From: Hydractinia symbiolongicarpus
Lineage: Eukaryota; Cnidaria; Hydrozoa; Anthoathecata; Hydractiniidae
Direction: 5' to 3'
Assembly: GCF_029227915.1 (NCBI RefSeq)
Contig: NC_079877.1
Coordinates: 29,539,851-29,599,850, forward strand
DNA: 60,000 nucleotides
Position numbers and translations under genes: made by a program. Shown here one piece after another: positions 37,621 through 48,020 of this stretch. Within the stretch, counting starts at the first letter, position 1. Each line of letters opens with the position of its first letter. The notes beneath the pieces are model-generated. The model ran no database searches and had not been told where the DNA came from. It saw only the letters and a program-made list of their open reading frames with translations.

Positions 37621-38074
37621 GGCAAGTTCGGTAAAGTATAAAGGAAAAAACTAAACAATTTGGCAACCTTACTAATTTTAGATGCAAAATTCCACCCATA
37701 TCAACAGTTTCCAAATCTGACAAAATCATTTTAAAAGTGTTTATTTTTTCAGGATTTGATTGATGCAAAGCCAAGGGAAATTAAATAATTTTATTGTCCT
37801 AGACACGTTCAAAAACAAATACTTCTCATCATTCTTTTTTTTTCAACCAACATTAATGCAATCACCCAGAGGAAATTATAATGTCTCTTGCCTTTGTCAT
37901 CCAATGCTTAAATCAATGCGCAACACAAAGTTTTAGAAGTTTACTTAAACACAAAAATATTACAAGTGCTGAACTTTGGCAATCAGACCATTTTGAAAAC
38001 TATGCTGAATCATGTCTTTTATTAACTTCATCTCACCTTGGGTAGGATTGATCTAACATTCCTGAGAGTATTCT
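37621..38074. other. Intergenic, no gene recognised
   Basis: AT-rich, nothing recognised. Confidence 0.5.
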
Positions 38075-38505
38075 AAAATTACTAAATTACGTAAGGCCGC
38101 AAAGCGGCCGCAAAGTAACTTGGATTTTATGAATAAAATTGAAGTACGATATAATGCTGAGTCATCAACCCTATAGCGCTAGAATAAGTAAAAAACCGGA
38201 GGGTAATACTGGAATGAAATACCAATAAGTAAAATCAATGTTATATTTTCAATGAAAATGAGAAAAATATGAAACGTCAGTTTAAACCACGGTATGATCC
38301 TCGGTATCCACCGCGATAACCACCGCCATAACCACCACGATTTCCTCTTGGTGCTATAATAATGTAAAAATATGGTTTAGATACATCAAATAAACATTGG
38401 GTAGGGTACGGGTGGGACAGCAATATATCGTACTTCAATTTTATTCATAAAATCCAAATTACATTGCGGCCGCTTCGCGGCCTTACGTAATTTAGTAATT
38501 TTATT
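38075..38505. repeat. ~80-bp inverted repeat enclosing an RGG-type exon
   Basis: 38075..38156 and 38424..38505 are inverted copies (about 92%). Each includes AAAATTACTAAATTACGTAAGG, a GGCCGC-AAA-GCGGCC type hairpin and TGGATTTTATGAATAAAATTGAAGTACGATATA. The left arm runs into TGCTGAGTCATCAACCCTA..GAATAAG, a copy of the inner part of the DIRS terminal repeat. The right arm abuts the DIRS terminal repeat itself. The ~267 bp between the arms contain the exon at 38277..38353. Either two related insertions flank a host exon or a small element has captured it. Confidence 0.75.
38277..38353 (-). CDS. Putative last coding exon of an RGG/GYG-rich RNA-binding protein
   Basis: On the minus strand, TTATTATAG is followed by a 77-nt open stretch reading PRGNRGGYGGGYRGGYRGSY and then RGLN-stop. 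Repeated GGY/RGG tripeptides are typical of the C-termini of hnRNP-, CIRBP- or RBM-type RNA-binding proteins, where they act in RNA and protein contacts and are arginine-methylated. The exon begins in phase 2 and no upstream RRM exon was recognised in the window. Its neighbours are transposon ends on both sides. It could also be a stray captured fragment. Confidence 0.45.
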
Positions 38506-38588
38506 TCATAAAATTTCCGTTGAAATAATGCTGAGTCATCAACCTTATATCGTTAGAATAAGCGCGGCCCTACGTGCCACACATATCC
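38495..38588 (+). repeat. DIRS inverted terminal repeat (3' side)
   Basis: GTAATTTTATTTCATAA to CCACACATATCC. Differs from the reverse complement of the other terminus at seven of 94 positions. Confidence 0.9.
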
Positions 38589-38621
38589 CCAGTTCGAAGC
38601 GCCACCCAATCCTATTGCATT

Positions 38622-39878
38622 TTAAAATACTTGTGACATAGGCTGATTAGTTTTCCGGTAATGCTTTTGCCAAGTTGTCTTACCAGACCAACTACCCCGT
38701 TTTAAAATATCTGCGGTCGAAAGACCCATAAGTTTGGCTTTAGAAGTAGAAGCAGACCTAGTGGAATGCGCAGAAAACAAATTAGTATTAATCCCTGCGT
38801 CATTCAAGACAGACTTTATCCACCCTGCCACCGTAGATGGTGCAACCGCATGGTGGGGACGAAGTGTACTCAAGAGTAGCTGAGTGTGCTTGTCACCAGT
38901 TCGCCACTCCTTAGTTCTTCTGATGTAACAATCAATCGTGTTTACAACGCACAATTTGGAGTTGTTGGAAAATTTTTTAAACTCTGTGTTAGGATGAGAA
39001 GATCCTTTTTTCCTGGTTTTTGTTAGTTTATCAAGCGTAAAAACGTAACTATCTTGAGACCTAACCATGTGATCCATATTTAAGTAACAAACTTCAGACC
39101 CCCTTGATGCAGAAGTTAGTACTAACAACATTGCTAATTTGTGAGACAAAATTTTCATAGATAAACCTTCATTGTTTGATAAAGTATTGAGATGATCAAT
39201 AACTACTTGCACATCCCAAATAAATGTAAATCGAGGTTTGGTTGGTCTCAAATTGAATACACCTGCCATAAGTGAACAAATCCTAGGATGTTCACCTACA
39301 TTAACAGAATTTATAGGATTATGGTATGCAGAAATAGCTGACCTATGACCATTTATTGTGCTATATTCAAAACCTTTGTGAAAGAGCATTGCTAAATAGT
39401 TGGCAATTATATTTACATCACATCGAACAGGATCAGCCTGTTGTTGCATACACCAGCCAGTCCACTTTCTCCAGGCCGATTGGTAATTAGAAATCGGGCC
39501 TCTGCGCCTGGAGTTTGTGATAAGATCTGTAGCTTTCTCTGATAATCCCTCTGAAGCCAAGCATTGCCTGAAAGAGTCCAAGCCGCTAGCCTCAGTTGTT
39601 TTAGTCTTACTAGTGGGTGTATTTGTCCCTGAGCATTTGTTAAAGCTTGTGTATGCATAGACAGAAGTACTGGATTCTGAATTGACATTTCCAACAGAAC
39701 TGAATACCATGGCTGACTTTGCCAAGTTGGTGTTATCAAAAGAAGAACTGACCCCTCTTGGACCACTTTCTTGAGAACTTTGGTTATCAGACAAAATGGA
39801 GGAAACGCATAACCGTACAGATCCCCCCACACCTGTTGAAGTGCGTCTGTTCCCACACTGTTTGGGTGTGGCCGCCAC
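38622..39878 (-). CDS. DIRS tyrosine recombinase (418 aa frame)
   Basis: Integrates the circular DNA intermediate of DIRS elements in place of a DDE integrase. The first ~90 residues overlap the preceding RNase H frame. The recombinase proper starts near residue 95 (FRQCLASEGLSEKATDLI). The N-terminal SAM-like region includes YQSAWRKWTGWC. The catalytic part has SRGSEV (first Arg, about residue 260), then TLRPHHAVAPSTVAGWI, SAHSTRSASTSKA (H-x-x-R, about 370), GSWSGKTTWQKHYRK (Trp, then the nucleophilic Tyr about 407). All expected R/H/R/W/Y positions are seen and the frame has no stop. It is the only intact ORF of this element. Confidence 0.85.
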   Translation of the reverse strand: MAATPKQCGNRRTSTGVGGSVRLCVSSILSDNQSSQESGPRGVSSSFDNTNLAKSAMVFSSVGNVNSESSTSVYAYTSFNKCSGTNTPTSKTKTTEASGLDSFRQCLASEGLSEKATDLITNSRRRGPISNYQSAWRKWTGWCMQQQADPVRCDVNIIANYLAMLFHKGFEYSTINGHRSAISAYHNPINSVNVGEHPRICSLMAGVFNLRPTKPRFTFIWDVQVVIDHLNTLSNNEGLSMKILSHKLAMLLVLTSASRGSEVCYLNMDHMVRSQDSYVFTLDKLTKTRKKGSSHPNTEFKKFSNNSKLCVVNTIDCYIRRTKEWRTGDKHTQLLLSTLRPHHAVAPSTVAGWIKSVLNDAGINTNLFSAHSTRSASTSKAKLMGLSTADILKRGSWSGKTTWQKHYRKTNQPMSQVF

Positions 39879-41620
39879 AACATGTACCGTTTTAACTGAT
39901 GATTCAGACGGGAGGCAAATATATCTCTGGTTGTTGTCTTATTTGTATTAGTCTTGAAAACAGTGCTGGATCCAAATGCCAATCGCTCGGATCTACAATG
40001 TTTCGAGACTCCCAGTCCGCTACTACATTCAGCTTGCTTGGAAGATATTCTGAAGTAATCATGATCTCTTTCGAAAAAAGGAAATTCCATTTTTCGTTCC
40101 CCCCATTTTTAGGAGATAGCTCAATGCTGTCATGTTGTATTTGTAAATGAATTGTTTTTTGGACATGGTTTTTCAAAAAAGTTTGTAGAGCTAATTTTAC
40201 TGCTAACAACTCTAACACATTTATGTGGTAATTCTTCTTATGAATCAACCATGTTCCTCCTGTGGAAATTCCCCGACAGGCTGCCCCACAACCCTGAGTT
40301 GAGGCATCTGTCTGAATTGTCCAATCTGATTGTATTATTTTCAGAGGCCTGCCATTTTGAAGGTATAAATTCTCTTTCCACCACTTTAATTCTTTCAGGG
40401 AATTTGCATTTTAGCACTATGTGAGATTGGTAATTTAGTTGAGCCTGATTGAGAGCCTGTATCTGTTGAGATTGTAAATACCGGTGCTGTAACCTCCCCG
40501 GGAGAACCGCTTGAGTCGTGAAAGATAATTTCCCTATGAGCCTTGTTAACTCCAATATTGTTGTTTTGGGATTTGAGATTAGCTGAGTGCATTTGTTCAC
40601 TATCTGCACAACTTTGTCCTGTGGAAGAGACAGCGTCATTTTTTGAGAATTTATAATGAGTCCTAGAAATTCTATTTCCTGAACTGGTACAAGTTGAGAC
40701 TTTTTCTGATTTATTACACATCCCAAATTTTGCAAATGATAAATGAGGGTCTCCTTTGCGATGCGCAGAGATTCAACTGTTCTTGACATTAGTAACATGT
40801 CGTCTAGGAAAACAACAATTCTCACCATTATCCTTCTTAAAAGAGCTATTGGAATTTTCAAAAGTTTTGTGAAAATCAATGGTGCTGGCCCGAGACCAAA
40901 ACATAGGCATAGAAACTCGTAAAGATTCCCCTCCCAAATGAACCTCAGATACTTTCTTGAGTGTTGATTTATTGCCATGCAAAAATATGCATCCTTTAGG
41001 TCTATTTTGCACATGTAATCGTTTTGTTGCAAAAGATCTCTCAGGAGGCCGAGACTTTCCATCTTGAAATGTATGTAAGGTATAAAGCTGTTTAAAATCT
41101 TCAGATTTATTGTGGGACGATTGCCCCCGTCCTTTTTCGGCACTACAAACATGTTGCTCAAAAATTGATTTTCTACTGGAGTCACCTTGTGAAAAGCCCC
41201 CTTTTGTATCATACTTGATACTTCGTTGTTGAGCAGTAATCTTTCCTCCTGACTCATTTGAGGAGACCGAGGTACTTGATTTTGCTCTGAAGGAGAAAGG
41301 AAAGGAATTGTGTATCCTTTCACTATCTCTAGAATTTTCGGATCCTGTGTTAACTTTGCCCAATTTGATACAAAGTGTTGAATCCTCCCTGCCAATGGAA
41401 CTTGTGGAATATGATTTGTAAACGGGGATCTTATTAATGGATGTACATATCTTAAATCTACCTTCACTATTTCTGGTAAACATAGATGAGAAGAAAGAGG
41501 AAGATTTCTTACCTGCGAAATTTGAATTGTTGGCATACGTGCCACTGTTGGACGCACTGTCTCTTCGCATAAAGAACCCACGCCCCCGAGAACCTCTTCC
41601 TCGGTTCTGAGGGCTCCCAC
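39413..41620 (-). pseudogene. DIRS reverse transcriptase / RNase H, frameshifted
   Basis: The RT frame (41620 down to ~40405) contains SNMFVVPKKDGGNRPTINLK, CKIDLKDAYFCMAI, FGLGPAPLIFTKLL, VVFLDDMLLMS (the x-DD active site) and EIEFLGLIINS. Similarity then moves to another frame, with LKELKWWKENLYLQNGRPL and TDASTQGCGAA (RNase H start), to 39904. It moves again near 39950, with DIFASRLNHQLKRYMLWRP and YGYAFPPFCLI, to 39413, overlapping the recombinase start. The shifts near 40405 and 39950 make the polyprotein non-functional. The position after gag and before the recombinase is normal for DIRS. Confidence 0.8.
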
Positions 41621-41693
41621 GAAAGGGTTGTTGCTTCTGATGACCTTTCAGTTCCTTACTGATTAGATCGGTGTATTTTTGTTTAGTTTTCAT
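41480..41693 (-). pseudogene. DIRS gag, C-terminal part (cut by LINE)
   Basis: Reads KTKQKYTDLISKELKG, then RGSPQNRGRGSRGRGF, an RG-rich nucleic-acid-binding tail. Its upstream half lies on the other side of the LINE at 44991..45496. The frame stays open into the RT region but is only an overlap there. Confidence 0.7.
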
Positions 41694-44580
41694 GCTGCTG
41701 CACCAATCCTCACGGAATTTGGGACTCCTGCTGATCCTGAATATATCATAAATTCACTTGATCCTGAAATTTCTGGATTTATTGGAAAGAAAGGATTTAA
41801 AATCATGCACCAAAATATTAATGGGATCGAAGAAAAGTTACATCACATAAAATCATTCTTGTTAGATACCAAAAACTCTGTTCATATTATCAGTTTCTCC
41901 GAAACTCACACAAACAACACTGTTACAGATGCACAATTAAAGATTCCGGGGTACACACTCGAACGAAAAGACCGTGTAATTGAAGGCCATGGAGGAGTTT
42001 CACTCTATATTCGGGACGATCTGAACTACAACAGGAGAGATGATTTAGAAATTGAAGGAATTGAATTTCTATGGATTGAATTTTTCCCCAAAAAATCGAA
42101 ACCGTTGCTCATTTCTTCATGCTACCGACCCCCTGATAACTCAAAATACCTCGACAGAAACTTTGTTGAAAAATTTAACAATATTTTGGATGCGATTACA
42201 GCAGAGAACAAAGAAACGATTATGTGCGGGGACTTTAACTGCAATTATAAGGTCCCCGGAGACCATTCCGACTTGAAAGATCTTGTAAAACTGCACGGTT
42301 TCAGTCAGTTAATAAAGTCATACACGCGAATAACAAAGAACAGTAAAACACTTATCGATTTGTTCTATACGACAAACAAAATAGTAATTACCGATACATT
42401 GGTGCACACAAATTCCATAAGTGATCATGGTTTAATTGGCATCAATAGAAAAATGAACTGTAAACGCTATCAACCAAAAAGAATAACGGCGCGTGATTAC
42501 TCTCGATATAACAAAGAAGACTTACAGAACGAACTTCGTAACATACCTTGGGAAAACTGTTTAGCTGTCGATTTCAACAAAGGCTGGGATTTATTCAAAA
42601 ATTACGTCACATCTACCATCAACAAACATTCACCGCTGAAGGAGAAAAATGTTCGGGGAAAGCCCAGTCCCTGGTTGACACGAGAAATACGTCAGTTGAT
42701 GCACACAGGAGATTATCAACTACGCCGCTTCAAACAAACTAGCCTTGATGCTCATTGGGACAATTATAAGAAACTCAGAAATACTGTAACAAAAAAGATA
42801 CGTGCTGCAAAAGCAAACCACATCAGAAATGTATTTAAGCAATCCACTGACAAACCTAGCGACTTCTGGAAGCAAATCAAAAACTGCTATCCTACTAAGG
42901 GTACATGTGCTCCAAGTAAATTTTTCAAAATCAATGGGGAAAATGTATCGAATCCCAAATGTATATCAAATGCATTTTGTTCGTTTTTTACGAAAGTCGG
43001 ATCCAAATTAATGAACTGTAAAATCATTAATTACACATGGAAAATGTTTGACCATCGGGACCCCCTGAAGGATATAAACCGAACTAATGCAAAATTTAAG
43101 TTTAAAGAATTAACAGTCCGAGAAACATTAAAAATCTTAGAATCGACAAATGCATCGAAAGCGGCAGGTCCGGACACATCACCTGCAAGAATTGTAAAGG
43201 ATATTGCTCCCGTAATTGCAGCACCACTTACGTTCTTAATAAATGCAAGCTTGTTATCTGGCACCTTTCCAACATCAGAGAAAACTGCAAAAATTAACCC
43301 TGTGTTTAAAAATGGAGATCGCAGTAATATTGATAATTACCGTCCGATCTCTGTGCTCAACATCCTGTCGAAGACCATCGAAAGAGTCGTTTATAACCAA
43401 CTAGCTTACTACCTGGAAGAAAACTTCTTCCTGAGCAAACACCAATATGGCTTCCGCCGGAAACGATCGACTAGTGATGCAGTTACCAAACTTACAAATA
43501 ACATCCGCGAAAACATGGACAAAGGCAAAGTAACAGGTGCCCTGTTTATGGACCTGAGAAAAGCATTTGACACTGTTTAACCACAGTTGTTTACTTTACA
43601 AACTTCCTTACTATGGCATACTTGGTAAAGAGGTTGATTGGATATCTAGCTACTTGTTTCACCGAAGCCAAATCGTTAACGTTGATGGAGTACTTTCTGA
43701 GAAGGAGTTTGTTACCCATGGTGTACCCCAAGGTTCGATATTGGGACCTCTGCTATTTGTCCTTCTTATAAACGACCTTCCGATCCAGCTAAATTACTGC
43801 AACGTATTAATGTATGCTGATGACACAGTGATTTATTTTTCACACAAATCGCTAACTGAGATCGAAAAATGTATAAACTCAGATGCTGAAAAAGTGTTCA
43901 GATGGATGCAAGATAACTGTCTTATCCTAAACCCAAAAAAAGGAAAAACAGAATTTGTAACATTTACTTCTCGATCACGTAACACCCAGATCAATATAAC
44001 AATCAATAACAATGAAATCCACCAGCCTGCGTTCTACGAATATCTTGGTGTAATCATGGATAGCCATCTAAACTTGAGCTCTCACCTTCAACGAATGTAC
44101 AGCCGAGTTAGTTCAAGGCTCAAAATGCTCAAGAAAGTAAGACATAACATTTCACCAATTGTTGCTGAGAAGATATTCACGTCAATGATTCAACCTCTAA
44201 TTTTCTACTGCTACCCTGTTTATGGTGGCATGAGCGATACATGGCGATTGAAATTCGAATCGTTATTTCTGAAAGCAAAATTTATTGTCAAAAATCGTAA
44301 AAAATGGCCAACTTTCACAATACGACTGAAAAGAAAAATTGTTATTGACGTCTTCAAATCGTTACATTTCGAAACTGATGGGAAATATGTTATGATCAAC
44401 CACTCGATAAACACTCGAGGAAAGAACTGTTCACTTCGGCTCCCATCAATTAAATCTGAAGTTGGGAGGAAATTATCATATTATCAGGGAGCAGTTATTT
44501 TTAACTCCCTACCTGTTAGTATTAGGAAAGAAACTAATTTTAATTTATTTAAAAAACTAATAAACAATTATGATTTTTAA
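41694..44580 (+). pseudogene. LINE endonuclease-reverse transcriptase (ORF2), one frameshift
   Basis: Part one (to the stop at 43580): the APE endonuclease with HQNINGI (Asn), SFSETHT (Glu), YRPPDN, CGDFNCN (Asp/Asn) and SISDHGLI (Asp-His). The RT starts with NYRPISVLNILSKTIE, HQYGFRRKRSTSDA and FMDLRKAFDTV. One extra T in GTTTAACCAC (about 43576) shifts the frame. Part two continues from 43567 with NHSCLLYKL, HGVPQGSILGPLLF, MYADDTVIYF (active site) and YEYLGVIMD, ending NSLPVSIRKETNFNLFKKL. Aside from this single base the protein is intact, indicating a recent insertion. Upstream of residue ~15 the frame runs into DIRS sequence. Confidence 0.9.
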
Positions 44581-44965
44581 ACTTTTCTGGTTCATCCACG
44601 ATGTGGGAGGGAACGGTTGACGCCATCGACACAAACAATACAATTTCCACGTCCTCTCACCGCCAAATGTATGGATTGTGTGATGACGTCATCCGTCGTT
44701 TCTTACATCGTGTTTCTTGATATACCTGAAAATTTTTCGCACAAAGTCTTTCACAATATTTTTAATTTTCTCATATATGGTTCTCAATGTTTATTCTCTT
44801 AAATTTTTCAATATCCGCGAATTTTTATTTCTCTCCGTTTAAATCTTACTTCGAAAATTTTATATTTTGTTATTTTTGTTTTACACAGGTCTCTCATTGA
44901 TAACAGTAACATTTACATATATCTTGTATATATTATACTGACGTAGATAAACCTGTATAAAGATG
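44581..44965 (+). other. LINE 3' untranslated region
   Basis: No coding potential. Contains GTGATGACGTCATCC and leads into the (AAT)n tail. Confidence 0.55.

Positions 44966-44990
<25 letters not shown>
44966..44990 (+). repeat. (AAT)n tail of the LINE
   Basis: About eight AAT units exactly at the LINE/DIRS junction. Read backwards it makes an artificial leucine run in the gag frame. Confidence 0.85.
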
Positions 44991-44996
<6 letters not shown>

Positions 44997-45496
44997 TGTC
45001 ATCCATTGCAGTCAACAAAGATGCTTTCTCCTTGAGTAATTGTTTTCCTTTCGTGTCTTTCATAAGGGCAGTTAGTACACGCACCCTGCGTCCATATGTG
45101 ATTGAATTGTTGGCTTGACCAAACAATAAAGTGCTTTGTTCGATCAAACCGTTCAGTTCCTCCATGGACTGTTCAATTAATCCATTCTCGGATGTCAAAC
45201 CTTTTTGAATGACACTCCAAACCCGGGACAGAGGCCCCATGACATCGGTAAGTTTTTGCTGGATTTTTGAGCTGGCTTTGTCCTCTGTGACAACGTATGG
45301 CTTGTGCCGCTCTTCTAAAATACTTTTTAAATAATTGTCCAAGGTAGCTGGTTTTGGAACATTTGTTGGTACAGGGTTTTCCTTCAAAATACAATTTTTG
45401 AGATCTGAATCGCTGATAGGTGAAAAAATGTTTTTTTACGTAGTCAATTTGATCATCTGACAATTGACAGTCAAACTCTTTCTCCGAAGGTATCAC
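44991..45496 (-). pseudogene. DIRS gag, N-terminal part (frameshifted, cut by LINE)
   Basis: The first frame reads EFDCQLSDDQIDYVKKHF. It shifts at a T-run near 45425 into ENPVPTNVPKPATLDNYL, KLTDVMGPLSRVW and SITYGRRVRVLTALMKD, stopping at MDDNL where the LINE tail begins. The VMGPLxRxW, LLFGQAxNS and ALMKDxKxxKxLLKE pattern is that of DIRS gag-like proteins. No start codon was fixed. Confidence 0.7.
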
Positions 45497-45689
45497 CTCA
45501 AGCTTTCTAAGTGGTGGACATAGAGAAAAATAACTAGACAGGTAAATGACCTCGTCTATTTCGAGATACTCTACACAGTTATCTCGATCAGAAAATACGA
45601 AATTTTAGTGATATATTTAGATGAAATATACCTTAAAATTGAGTTAAGATAATTTACGTCTTGTTCGCTAGCGAAAGGTTGAAAAAAGA

Positions 45690-45783
45690 GGATATGTGTG
45701 GCCCGTAGGGCCGCGCTTATTCTAGCGCTATAGGGTTGATGACTCAGCATTATATCGACGGAAATGTTATGAAATAAAATTAC
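45690..45783 (-). repeat. DIRS inverted terminal repeat (5' side)
   Basis: Reverse complement of the repeat at 38495..38588 with about 93% identity. Contains a short GGCCC-TAC-GGGCC hairpin. Confidence 0.9.
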
Positions 45784-46193
45784 AGAGGACGTGTGCGGCT
45801 TGACATCCTTGGAGTTCTGTTTAAATAACAGTTTTAATGTCGTTTAAAACCTTGTTATCCGGGAGGGTGTACGGAGAACTAATTCCTGTTGACAATTACA
45901 TTGCTGCTGGTTTGATAGCAAAAGTGGATATATTTTTAATTACTGTAATGATTGGTCGGCTCGGTCTTGGTCCAATCTTATTTGTTTATTAGAAAAAAAA
46001 ATACCTTGGCTTTATGTGCAAAAATATCAGTTCTATTTCTTTCCGCTATTTTCATATAATTTTTTTATCGAAATTTTGAGAATCTCAATAATTCTCTCGG
46101 CATATCTCTCTTGTAGCAAACGTGCTCCACAATATCGCTTCGTTCGCGAAGCTCAATTGCTTCGCAAAAAGTTTTGATATTGAAATCATGCGT
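45784..46193. other. Intergenic between DIRS and MITE copy 1
   Basis: 410 bp, no gene or repeat recognised. Confidence 0.5.
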
Positions 46194-46197
46194 TTAA

Positions 46198-46959
46198 CCC
46201 TATTCGGTCCGGGGGGGGGGGGGGGGGGGCGGATTTCGCCCCTCCTGACGGTTTTTTTTAATAACTCCTGATTGCTTTCTTATATGGCTATGATAATTCC
46301 TGAGTTTCAACATTTATCTATTAGACACCTGCATGCTAAATTTTTAGGTCCCATACCTTTCAGAGGCTTTGATACTGGCCATTACTCTAAACTACTAAAA
46401 TCTCTATGAAATCCTTATAATGGGGAAAATATAATAACTCCTGTTAGGATTATCCTTAGAACTTGAAACTTGCAACACAACTTTTTTTCATCAAGAAGAA
46501 TCATTTTGAATAAATTTGACACGTGACTATTCCGATTTCCCGACTTTGTCAGATTTTACCCGAAAATTGGAAAAAAACGGATTTTCGGGCAATTTTTGGC
46601 ATTTTTTTATTCGATCCATGTAAAAACCTGAAGATATGTTAAAAAAAAATTTATTTAGCTTTCAGAAACTTCAAACAGAATGTAAAAATTCGCTCTAGAA
46701 CAAAAGTAATTAGATTTTAAGCAGATAGTGGCATTTTTAACAATTTTCAAGCTTCTGATGACGTCACAGAAAATGTGCTGACGCAAGCAAAAATTTATTG
46801 CCGCCATTTTGTTCCTTTCATGACGTACTATAAGTGTGCCAAGTTTGATTCAATTTGAACAATCCTATGAAAAGTTATTAAGGGGGACGCGGAATCCGCC
46901 CCCCCCCCCCCCCCCCCCCCCGGTCATAGTATGTTCGAAAAACCCCGGACCGAATAGGG
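46198..46959 (+). mobile_element. piggyBac-type MITE, copy 1
   Basis: Bounded by TTAA (46194..46197 and 46960..46963) with inverted ends CCCTATTCGGTCCGGGG. TTAA plus a 5'-CCC terminus fits the piggyBac superfamily. The 762-bp body is non-coding. A 19-G run lies 13 bp inside the left end and a 23-C run 37 bp inside the right end. Near-identical to copies at 53398..54105 and 55641..56382. Confidence 0.85.
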
Positions 46960-46963
46960 TTAA

Positions 46964-47461
46964 CATGAGTTTATTCAACATCGAAGAAATCTTTTGCTTT
47001 ACTGCCAATGCTCAAAGTGAGAGTGACTTTCATGAGAGCATTACACGAGTAAGTGAAAAAACGACAGTGACGAAAACGACAATAATAATACGTAATGAAA
47101 TCTAAAATAGAAATAGAAGCAAAGGAAGCACCGTCTAAGCTGGTGAGACTTTCTACCCCTGACAATGAAGAAAAGGAAAGAGAAAGGGATGAGAACGGTT
47201 GAAAAAAGATAGATGCAAAACTAGGTTATGAACCAAGTTTATTGTTTATTTTTTTTTTAAAAAAAATTAGTTTTTATCATACTTAAATAAAGATAACCTA
47301 ATTCTAATATTTTCTCGCTGTCCACATTCATACTTACAAGTCACAAATTCTAACATTCGTTCCAAAATTAAGTTCAGTGTGAACGCATACTCTTACTGCA
47401 TAATTAATATTAAACTTATTTTAAACAAAGTTTTAAACACCTTAGTGGGAACTAGACTTAA
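46964..47461. other. Intergenic, no gene recognised
   Basis: AT-rich, nothing recognised. Confidence 0.5.
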
Positions 47462-48020
47462 GTATCTAATTTGCTTGAAGAACTTTCAAACTCACACAAA
47501 ATATTTTTTCTAAGATTTCTTAGAAAAGATCTGATTTTTTAAAATCTCACAAAAAGGACCATTGATTTATTAAATCTGACAAATTTATTAATTCTGTGTT
47601 TACCCTTGTTGCTTCCACTTGTTTAATTCAATTTGTCAATACGAAATTTTCAAAGTTAGATATCTTCAAATTTTTGGAATTCTCAAACAAAACAATGACC
47701 AATCAGTCTTCAAAATAAAAAAACTGCAACTAATCAGACTCTCTAAAAAAAATTTCAAATTTAAGAATTCGAAACAAAAAAAAAATAAAAAACGATAAAA
47801 TTTGTTGAATTTAATATTAATCGATTTCGCCAATATAAATCCGGTATTGTCAACAGGTTTCAAAATCTTGTATCACCTGCTTAATATGTTACTTGTTTAA
47901 CAAAGATATCAAAAGCCAGCTTGATTAAATTTATATACATATATTTATATACATTATTTACCTTTTGCATTACATGGCATTAGTTTGTATCTTTTTAATA
48001 AATTCCCTCCTCAAATCAAA
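47462..48020. repeat. Dispersed repeat R1, copy 2
   Basis: Same order of blocks as 28512..28995, about 75-80% alike, same orientation. After about 48015 the two copies diverge. Confidence 0.75.

Larger units (their letters stand above)
41694..44990 (+). mobile_element. CR1/L2-like non-LTR retrotransposon, 5'-truncated, inserted in DIRS gag
   Basis: Begins directly inside the endonuclease-RT polyprotein, with no ORF1 or 5' UTR, and ends in TATAAAGATG(AAT)n at 44966..44990. It lies in the opposite orientation to the DIRS host. A microsatellite tail rather than poly(A) and the APE + RT order fit the CR1/L2/Jockey assemblage. Target duplications are not evident, and a few codons of DIRS gag seem lost at the junction. 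Confidence 0.8.
38495..45783 (-). mobile_element. DIRS-type tyrosine-recombinase retrotransposon, interrupted by a LINE
   Basis: Inverted terminal repeats of 94 bp lie at 38495..38588 and 45690..45783. In minus-strand order the element encodes gag, an RT/RNase H region with overlapping frames, and a tyrosine recombinase, the order found in DIRS-group elements. The span is 7.3 kb, of which ~3.3 kb is a LINE inserted into gag, leaving a ~4.0-kb DIRS body. Gag and RT/RH are broken; the recombinase frame is open. An internal complementary region, expected in DIRS elements, was not clearly placed. Confidence 0.85.

Noticed and set aside
40773-41480. Long minus-strand ORF continuing from gag into the RT region
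   Set aside because: Past about 41480 it is an overlapping frame of the RT; serine-rich translation without gag features.
43031-43264. Minus-strand ORF inside the LINE
   Set aside because: Antisense shadow of the reverse transcriptase.
44881-45000. Leucine-repeat C-terminus in the gag frame
   Set aside because: It is the LINE's (AAT)n tail read on the opposite strand, not a leucine-rich protein segment.
46836-47105. 89-codon plus-strand ORF with a poly-proline run
   Set aside because: The prolines come from the MITE's C-run; the frame crosses the MITE border and has no domain.
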